A stretch of 64,000 bases of DNA, taken from contig NZ_MSTQ01000012.1 in the NCBI RefSeq assembly GCF_001945365.1, positions 1 to 64,000 of the forward strand, given 5' to 3'. Below the pieces are notes generated by a model. That model was not told the DNA's origin. It saw nothing but the letters and a program-made list of their open reading frames with translations, and did not search any database. Shown here piece by piece: positions 59,213-64,000 of the stretch. The translations under genes were made by a program, and so were the position numbers. Position 1 is the first letter of the stretch. Every line of letters starts with the position of its first letter. The DNA is from Pseudomonas reinekei (lineage in GTDB: Bacteria > Pseudomonadota > Gammaproteobacteria > Pseudomonadales > Pseudomonadaceae).

Positions 59213-59462
59213 CCGTCATTATGTTCGTTACATTCCCTACAAAACATAATTGACGAAATTCCGGCTAATGCCCATTGGTCAAGGGCTACAGGGCCCCGAG
59301 GGCTCGCTATGTCCTTATTCCTCTAAATAATTTCGCTCTAGGAATTTTACTTGCCGGGTGTTTAGCCATAAAATCAGCGGGATTGATTGCTGCGACATAT
59401 CGTCACTGCTTTGTTTCTTTTCAAGCTCAGAGACCTTTTGCTCTCTGTTAAGGATTACCAGC

Positions 59463-59876
59463 ATGCCCGAAGCGACAGGACTCATGGCCCACAACTGGGG
59501 CTTTGCCATTTTCCTTCTAGGCGTTGTCGGCCTCTGTGCCTTCATGCTCGGTGTTTCCAGCCTCCTCGGGTCAAAAGCCTGGGGCCGCAGCAAAAACGAA
59601 CCGTTCGAGTCCGGCATGCTACCTACAGGTGGCGCCCGCTTGCGGCTCTCAGCCAAATTCTATCTGGTCGCGATGCTCTTCGTGATCTTCGATATCGAAG
59701 CCCTCTTTCTCTTTGCATGGTCTGTGTCCGTCCGCGAAAGCGGCTGGACCGGATTCGTCGAAGCTCTCGTTTTCATAGCAATTCTGTTGGCAGGTCTTGT
59801 CTACCTATTCCGAGTGGGCGCCCTTGACTGGGCTCCGGAAGCTCGGCGCAAGCGGCAAGCGAAGCTGAAACAATGA
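59463..59876 (+). CDS. nuoA: NADH-quinone oxidoreductase subunit A
   Basis: The 137-residue membrane subunit of complex I has three transmembrane segments. Family marks are NEPFESGMLPTGGARLRLSAKFYLVAMLFVIFDIEALFLF with the conserved acidic residues. It forms part of the quinone-site region. It is first in the nuo operon; AAGGA precedes ATG 59463. Confidence 0.95.
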   Translation: MPEATGLMAHNWGFAIFLLGVVGLCAFMLGVSSLLGSKAWGRSKNEPFESGMLPTGGARLRLSAKFYLVAMLFVIFDIEALFLFAWSVSVRESGWTGFVEALVFIAILLAGLVYLFRVGALDWAPEARRKRQAKLKQ

Positions 59877-59886
59877 GGCTTTGGCA

Positions 59887-60561
59887 ATGCAATACAATCT
59901 CACCAGGATCGACCCCGATGCTCCTAACGAGCAGTATCCGATTGGCGAACGGGAAACCGTTTCCGATCCGTTAGAAGATCAAGTCCACAAAAACATTTTC
60001 ATGGGCAAGCTCGAAGACGTGCTTAACGGCACGATCAACTGGGGGCGCAAGAACTCCCTGTGGCCGTATAACTTCGGTCTTTCGTGCTGCTATGTGGAAA
60101 TGACCACCGCCTTCACGGCGCCCCACGACATCGCGCGCTTTGGCGCCGAAGTTATCCGGGCATCGCCGCGTCAGGCGGATTTCATGGTTATCGCCGGTAC
60201 CTGCTTCATCAAGATGGCGCCGATCATTCAGCGTCTCTACGAGCAAATGCTCGAACCTAAATGGGTCATTTCCATGGGTTCGTGCGCCAACTCCGGTGGC
60301 ATGTACGACATCTACTCTGTCGTTCAAGGGGTGGACAAGTTCCTGCCCGTGGACGTCTACGTGCCTGGCTGCCCGCCCCGTCCTGAAGCTTTCCTGCAAG
60401 GCTTGATGCTGTTGCAGGAGTCGATTGGCCAGGAGCGTCGCCCACTTTCCTGGGTCGTCGGTGATCAAGGCGTGTATCGCGCCGAGATGCCTTCCGAGAA
60501 GGAAAAGCGCCGCGAACAGCGTATTCAGGTAACCAACCTGCGCAGCCCCGACGAAGTCTGA
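59887..60561 (+). CDS. nuoB: NADH-quinone oxidoreductase subunit B
   Basis: The 224-residue peripheral subunit binds the terminal Fe-S cluster N2. Cys ligands lie in FGLSCCYVEM, AGTCFIKM-type and VPGCPPRPEAF. It hands electrons to quinone. ATG 59887 follows GAGG nine bases upstream; an in-frame TTG just before is less likely. Ten bases separate it from nuoA. Confidence 0.97.
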   Translation: MQYNLTRIDPDAPNEQYPIGERETVSDPLEDQVHKNIFMGKLEDVLNGTINWGRKNSLWPYNFGLSCCYVEMTTAFTAPHDIARFGAEVIRASPRQADFMVIAGTCFIKMAPIIQRLYEQMLEPKWVISMGSCANSGGMYDIYSVVQGVDKFLPVDVYVPGCPPRPEAFLQGLMLLQESIGQERRPLSWVVGDQGVYRAEMPSEKEKRREQRIQVTNLRSPDEV

Positions 60562-60633
60562 TCCAGATCTGCTTCTTTAATAGAACGAGAAACTGGCTTC
60601 ATTCTTTACGTTGACCGAAAGCGATAAATAACC

Positions 60634-62418
60634 ATGACTACAGGCAGTGCTCTGTACATCCCGCCTTACAAGGCAGACGACCAGGATGTGGTCGTCGAAC
60701 TGAACAACCGTTTTGGCCCGGAGGCGTTCACCGCCCAGCCTACCCGCACCGGCATGCCGGTGCTTTGGGTTGCCCGCGCCAAACTCGTCGAAGTCCTGAC
60801 CTTCCTGCGTAACCTGCCCAAGCCGTACGTCATGCTCTATGACCTGCACGGCGTGGACGAGCGTCTGCGCACCAAGCGTCAAGGGCTGCCGAACGGCGCC
60901 GATTTCTCCGTGTTCTATCACTTGATGTCGATCGAGCGTAACAGCGACGTCATGATCAAAGTCGCCCTGTCCGAGAGCGACCTCAGCCTGCCGACCGTCA
61001 CCAGCATCTGGCCGAATGCCAACTGGTATGAGCGCGAAGTCTGGGACATGTACGGCATCGACTTCAAAGGCCACCCTCACCTGTCGCGCATCATGATGCC
61101 GCCGACCTGGGAAGGTCACCCGTTGCGCAAGGATTTCCCGGCGCGCGCCACCGAATTCGATCCGTTCAGCCTGACCCTGGCCAAGCAACAGCTTGAGGAA
61201 GAAGCCGCGCGCTTCAAGCCTGAAGACTGGGGCATGAAACGTTCCGGCCCGAACGAGGACTACATGTTCCTCAACCTCGGCCCGAACCACCCTTCCGCGC
61301 ACGGTGCGTTCCGCATCATCCTGCAGCTGGACGGTGAAGAGATCGTCGATTGCGTCCCGGACATCGGTTACCACCACCGTGGCGCCGAGAAGATGGCCGA
61401 GCGTCAGTCCTGGCACAGCTTCATCCCGTACACCGACCGTATCGACTACCTCGGCGGCGTGATGAACAACCTGCCGTACGTGCTCTCGGTCGAGAAGCTG
61501 GCTGGCATCAAGGTGCCGGAGAAAGTCGACGTCATTCGCATCATGATGGCCGAGTTCTTCCGGATCACCAGCCACCTGTTGTTCCTGGGGACCTACATCC
61601 AGGACGTCGGCGCCATGACCCCGGTGTTCTTCACCTTCACCGACCGCCAGAAAGCGTACACGGTGATCGAAGCCATTACCGGTTTCCGTCTGCACCCGGC
61701 CTGGTACCGCATCGGTGGCGTCGCCCACGACCTGCCGCGCGGCTGGGAAAAACTGGTGAAAGACTTCGTCGAGTGGATGCCTAAGCGTCTGGACGAATAC
61801 CAGAAAGCCGCACTGGACAACAGCATCCTGCGTGGCCGGACCATCGGCGTCGCCGCCTACAACACCAAAGAGGCCCTGGAATGGGGCGTCACCGGTGCCG
61901 GCCTGCGGTCGACCGGTTGCGATTTCGACCTGCGTAAAGCGCGTCCGTACTCGGGCTACGAGAATTTCGAATTCGAAGTGCCGCTGGCCGCCAATGGTGA
62001 TGCCTATGATCGCTGCATCGTGCGCGTGGAAGAAATGCGCCAGAGCATCAAGATCATCGAGCAGTGCATGCGCAACATGCCGGAAGGCCCGTACAAGGCG
62101 GATCACCCGCTGACCACGCCGCCACCGAAAGAGCGCACCCTGCAGCACATCGAAACCTTGATCACGCACTTCCTGCAAGTTTCGTGGGGCCCGGTCATGC
62201 CGGCCAACGAATCCTTCCAGATGATCGAAGCGACCAAGGGCATCAACAGTTATTACCTGACGAGCGATGGCGGCACCATGAGCTACCGCACCCGGATTCG
62301 TACCCCAAGCTTCCCGCACTTGCAGCAGATCCCTTCGGTGATCAAAGGCAGCATGGTCGCGGACTTGATCGCGTACCTGGGTAGTATCGATTTCGTTATG
62401 GCCGACGTGGACCGCTAA
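60634..62418 (+). CDS. nuoC: Fused NADH-quinone oxidoreductase subunit C/D
   Basis: The 594-residue protein joins NuoC (about residues 1-185; EREVWDMYGIDFKGHPHLSRI) and NuoD (about 205-594; LNLGPNHPSAHGAFR, the quinone-site HRGAEKMAE). The fused nuoCD is the normal state in E. coli and pseudomonads. It forms the quinone-binding cavity with NuoB. Confidence 0.97.
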   Translation: MTTGSALYIPPYKADDQDVVVELNNRFGPEAFTAQPTRTGMPVLWVARAKLVEVLTFLRNLPKPYVMLYDLHGVDERLRTKRQGLPNGADFSVFYHLMSIERNSDVMIKVALSESDLSLPTVTSIWPNANWYEREVWDMYGIDFKGHPHLSRIMMPPTWEGHPLRKDFPARATEFDPFSLTLAKQQLEEEAARFKPEDWGMKRSGPNEDYMFLNLGPNHPSAHGAFRIILQLDGEEIVDCVPDIGYHHRGAEKMAERQSWHSFIPYTDRIDYLGGVMNNLPYVLSVEKLAGIKVPEKVDVIRIMMAEFFRITSHLLFLGTYIQDVGAMTPVFFTFTDRQKAYTVIEAITGFRLHPAWYRIGGVAHDLPRGWEKLVKDFVEWMPKRLDEYQKAALDNSILRGRTIGVAAYNTKEALEWGVTGAGLRSTGCDFDLRKARPYSGYENFEFEVPLAANGDAYDRCIVRVEEMRQSIKIIEQCMRNMPEGPYKADHPLTTPPPKERTLQHIETLITHFLQVSWGPVMPANESFQMIEATKGINSYYLTSDGGTMSYRTRIRTPSFPHLQQIPSVIKGSMVADLIAYLGSIDFVMADVDR

Positions 62419-62420
62419 GC

Positions 62421-62918
62421 ATGAATAGCACGCTTATCCAGACAGACCGTTTCACCTTGAGTGAAACCGAGCGCTCGGCCATCGAGCACGAGCTGCATCA
62501 CTACGAAGACCCGCGCGCGGCGTCGATCGAAGCCCTGAAGATCGTCCAGAAGGAACGTGGCTGGGTGCCGGACGGCGCTCTGTACGCCATTGGCGAGATT
62601 CTCGGCATCCCGGCCAGCGACGTAGAAGGCGTGGCTACTTTCTATAGTCAGATCTTCCGCCAGCCGGTCGGCCGTCACATCATTCGCGTCTGCGACAGCA
62701 TGGTCTGCTACATCGGCGGCCACGAGTCCGTGGTCAGCGAAATCCAGAGCAAGCTCGGCATCGGCCTGGGTCAAACCACCGCCGACGGTCGATTCACCCT
62801 GCTGCCGGTCTGCTGCCTCGGCAACTGCGACAAGGCGCCGGCGTTGATGATCGACGACGACACGTTCGGTGATGTGCAGCCAGCAGGCGTTGCCAAATTG
62901 CTCGAGGGCTACGTATGA
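62421..62918 (+). CDS. nuoE: NADH-quinone oxidoreductase subunit E
   Basis: The 165-residue subunit binds the 2Fe-2S cluster N1a through Cys in CDSMVCYIGG and CCLGNCDKAP, a thioredoxin-like fold. It belongs to the NADH dehydrogenase module with NuoF and NuoG. It is two bases after nuoCD and its stop overlaps the nuoF start (ATGA). Confidence 0.97.
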   Translation: MNSTLIQTDRFTLSETERSAIEHELHHYEDPRAASIEALKIVQKERGWVPDGALYAIGEILGIPASDVEGVATFYSQIFRQPVGRHIIRVCDSMVCYIGGHESVVSEIQSKLGIGLGQTTADGRFTLLPVCCLGNCDKAPALMIDDDTFGDVQPAGVAKLLEGYV

Positions 62919-64000
62919 CCCTGACTTCTTTCGGCCCGGCCAACCGCATCAAGCGTTCGGCCGAGACTCACCCGCTCACCTGGCGTCTGCGTGACGACGG
63001 CGAAGCTGTCTGGCTCGACGAGTACCAGGCCAAGAACGGTTACGCCGCCGCGCGCAAAGCCTTCGCCGACATGGCTCAGGACGATATCGTCCAGACCGTG
63101 AAAGACGCAGGCCTCAAGGGTCGCGGCGGTGCAGGCTTCCCCACAGGCGTGAAGTGGGGCCTGATGCCCAAGGACGAATCCATCAACATCCGCTACCTGC
63201 TGTGCAACGCGGATGAGATGGAGCCGAACACCTGGAAAGACCGCATGCTGATGGAGCAACTGCCCCATCTGCTGATCGAAGGCATGCTGATCAGTGCCCG
63301 CGCACTGAAAACCTACCGTGGCTACATCTTCCTGCGCGGCGAATACACCACCGCCGCCAAGCACCTCAACCGTGCCGTGGAAGAAGCCAAGGCAGCGGGC
63401 CTGCTGGGCAAGAACATCCTGGGCAGCGGCTTTGATTTCGAGCTGTTCGTCCACACCGGCGCCGGGCGTTACATCTGCGGTGAAGAAACCGCACTGATCA
63501 ACTCTCTCGAAGGCCGCCGCGCCAACCCGCGCTCCAAGCCGCCCTTCCCTGCCGCCGTTGGCGTATGGGGCAAGCCGACTTGCGTGAACAACGTTGAAAC
63601 CCTGTGCAACGTGCCGGCGATCATTGCCGACGGCGTGGACTGGTACAAATCGTTGGCCCGCGAAGGCAGCGAAGACATGGGCACCAAGCTCATGGGCTTC
63701 TCCGGCAAGGTCAAGAACCCGGGCCTGTGGGAACTGCCGTTCGGCGTCACCGGTCGCGAGCTGTTCGAAGACTACGCCGGCGGCATGCGCGATGGCTTCA
63801 AGCTCAAGGCCTGGCAGCCAGGCGGCGCCGGTACCGGTTTCCTGTTGCCGGAACACCTCGACGCACAAATGTACGCCGGCGGCATCGCCAAAGTGGGCAC
63901 CCGCATGGGTACCGGCCTGGCCATGGCGGTGGATGACAGCGTCAACATGGTGTCCCTGCTGCGCAACATGGAGCAGTTCTTCGCTCGCGAATCCTGCGGT
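62915..64000 (+). CDS. nuoF: NADH-quinone oxidoreductase subunit F (partial)
   Basis: The first 362 codons are present; the 3' end is beyond the window. It binds NADH and FMN: GLKGRGGAGFPTGVKWG is the NADH glycine-rich loop, and GAGRYICGEETALINSLEG marks the FMN region. The sequence stops within RESCG, the beginning of the Cys motif for the 4Fe-4S cluster N3. It is the site of NADH oxidation in complex I. ATG 62915 overlaps the nuoE stop. Confidence 0.97.
   Translation, partial: MTLTSFGPANRIKRSAETHPLTWRLRDDGEAVWLDEYQAKNGYAAARKAFADMAQDDIVQTVKDAGLKGRGGAGFPTGVKWGLMPKDESINIRYLLCNADEMEPNTWKDRMLMEQLPHLLIEGMLISARALKTYRGYIFLRGEYTTAAKHLNRAVEEAKAAGLLGKNILGSGFDFELFVHTGAGRYICGEETALINSLEGRRANPRSKPPFPAAVGVWGKPTCVNNVETLCNVPAIIADGVDWYKSLAREGSEDMGTKLMGFSGKVKNPGLWELPFGVTGRELFEDYAGGMRDGFKLKAWQPGGAGTGFLLPEHLDAQMYAGGIAKVGTRMGTGLAMAVDDSVNMVSLLRNMEQFFARESCG

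Larger units (their letters stand above)
58828..59462. other. Intergenic region aceA / nuoA
   Basis: In 635 bases there is an aceA terminator, a REP pair and then about 420 bases of A/T-rich leader before nuoA that must hold the complex I promoter. It includes the motif at 59194. No gene is evident. Confidence 0.6.

Noticed and set aside
1..64000. tRNA genes, rRNA, prophage or integrase genes
   Set aside because: I looked for T-arm-like GGTTCGAATCC sequences, integrase and transposase motifs and saw none. A tRNAscan or covariance-model run would be needed to be certain.

Overview
The window is about 64 kb of chromosome from a Pseudomonas, most likely the P. fluorescens species complex. This rests on protein similarity recognised by eye, Pseudomonas-type REP palindromes between genes, and gene order. 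From tusDCBE (28.7 kb) to nuoF (64.0 kb) the order matches, as far as I recall it, the conserved core block of P. aeruginosa PAO1 from roughly PA2605 to PA2641. The left 27 kb is accessory and variable.

1-13.5 kb: the 3' end of a gene made of 39-bp in-frame repeats, an NTF2-like protein and a LysR regulator come first. A stress-type signalling island follows. It has two paralogous membrane PAS histidine kinases, one FixJ-type response regulator with an HTH output domain, two 124-residue stand-alone receivers, an FAD-dependent NADH dehydrogenase with a small membrane protein, a DJ-1/PfpI protein, an MscS channel with a cyclic-nucleotide-binding domain, a degenerate Dps/ferritin-like protein and a catalase. 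Six exact copies and one near copy of the palindrome ATAC-N4-GTAT lie in the gaps between these genes. The two stand-alone receivers share the same promoter layout. I read the island as one regulon controlled by the FixJ-type regulator; this is the most interesting signal in the window.

13.5-17.7 kb: a decayed haem-uptake operon. The permease, ATPase and ChaN-like lipoprotein (phuUVW type) are intact. The periplasmic binding protein gene is reduced to a 22-codon stub and a short tail resembling a haem-degradation gene lies upstream. A cytochrome c and a second 13-residue-repeat exported protein follow.

17.8-28.5 kb: mixed accessory genes. These are an SDR with a divergent LysR regulator, a NIPSNAP protein, acetyltransferases, a VanX-like dipeptidase followed by a half-length L,D-transpeptidase, an isochorismatase-like hydrolase, gamma-glutamyltranspeptidase, an alkyltransferase, a hemerythrin protein and several small unknowns.

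28.7-46.4 kb: tusDCBE-ybiB (tRNA 2-thiolation); a glutathionyl-hydroquinone reductase; the reverse-strand run ftsK-lolA-rarA-crcB-serS-cysG; then trxB-aat-bpt-infA, clpA-clpS and cspD. The aminoacyl-protein transferases and ClpS/ClpA together form the bacterial N-degron pathway.

46.4-64 kb: divergent dimeric (icd) and monomeric (idh) isocitrate dehydrogenases, NUDIX-mnmA-hflD, purB, a ribosomal-protein hydroxylase with a GNAT protein, a secretin-domain protein, isocitrate lyase, and the start of the complex I operon nuoA-B-CD-E-F, cut off by the window edge in nuoF. Isocitrate lyase and both isocitrate dehydrogenases place the TCA/glyoxylate branch point in one 12-kb stretch. Several REP palindrome pairs of at least four sequence types are scattered between genes. 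I saw no tRNA, rRNA, CRISPR array, insertion sequence or integrase.
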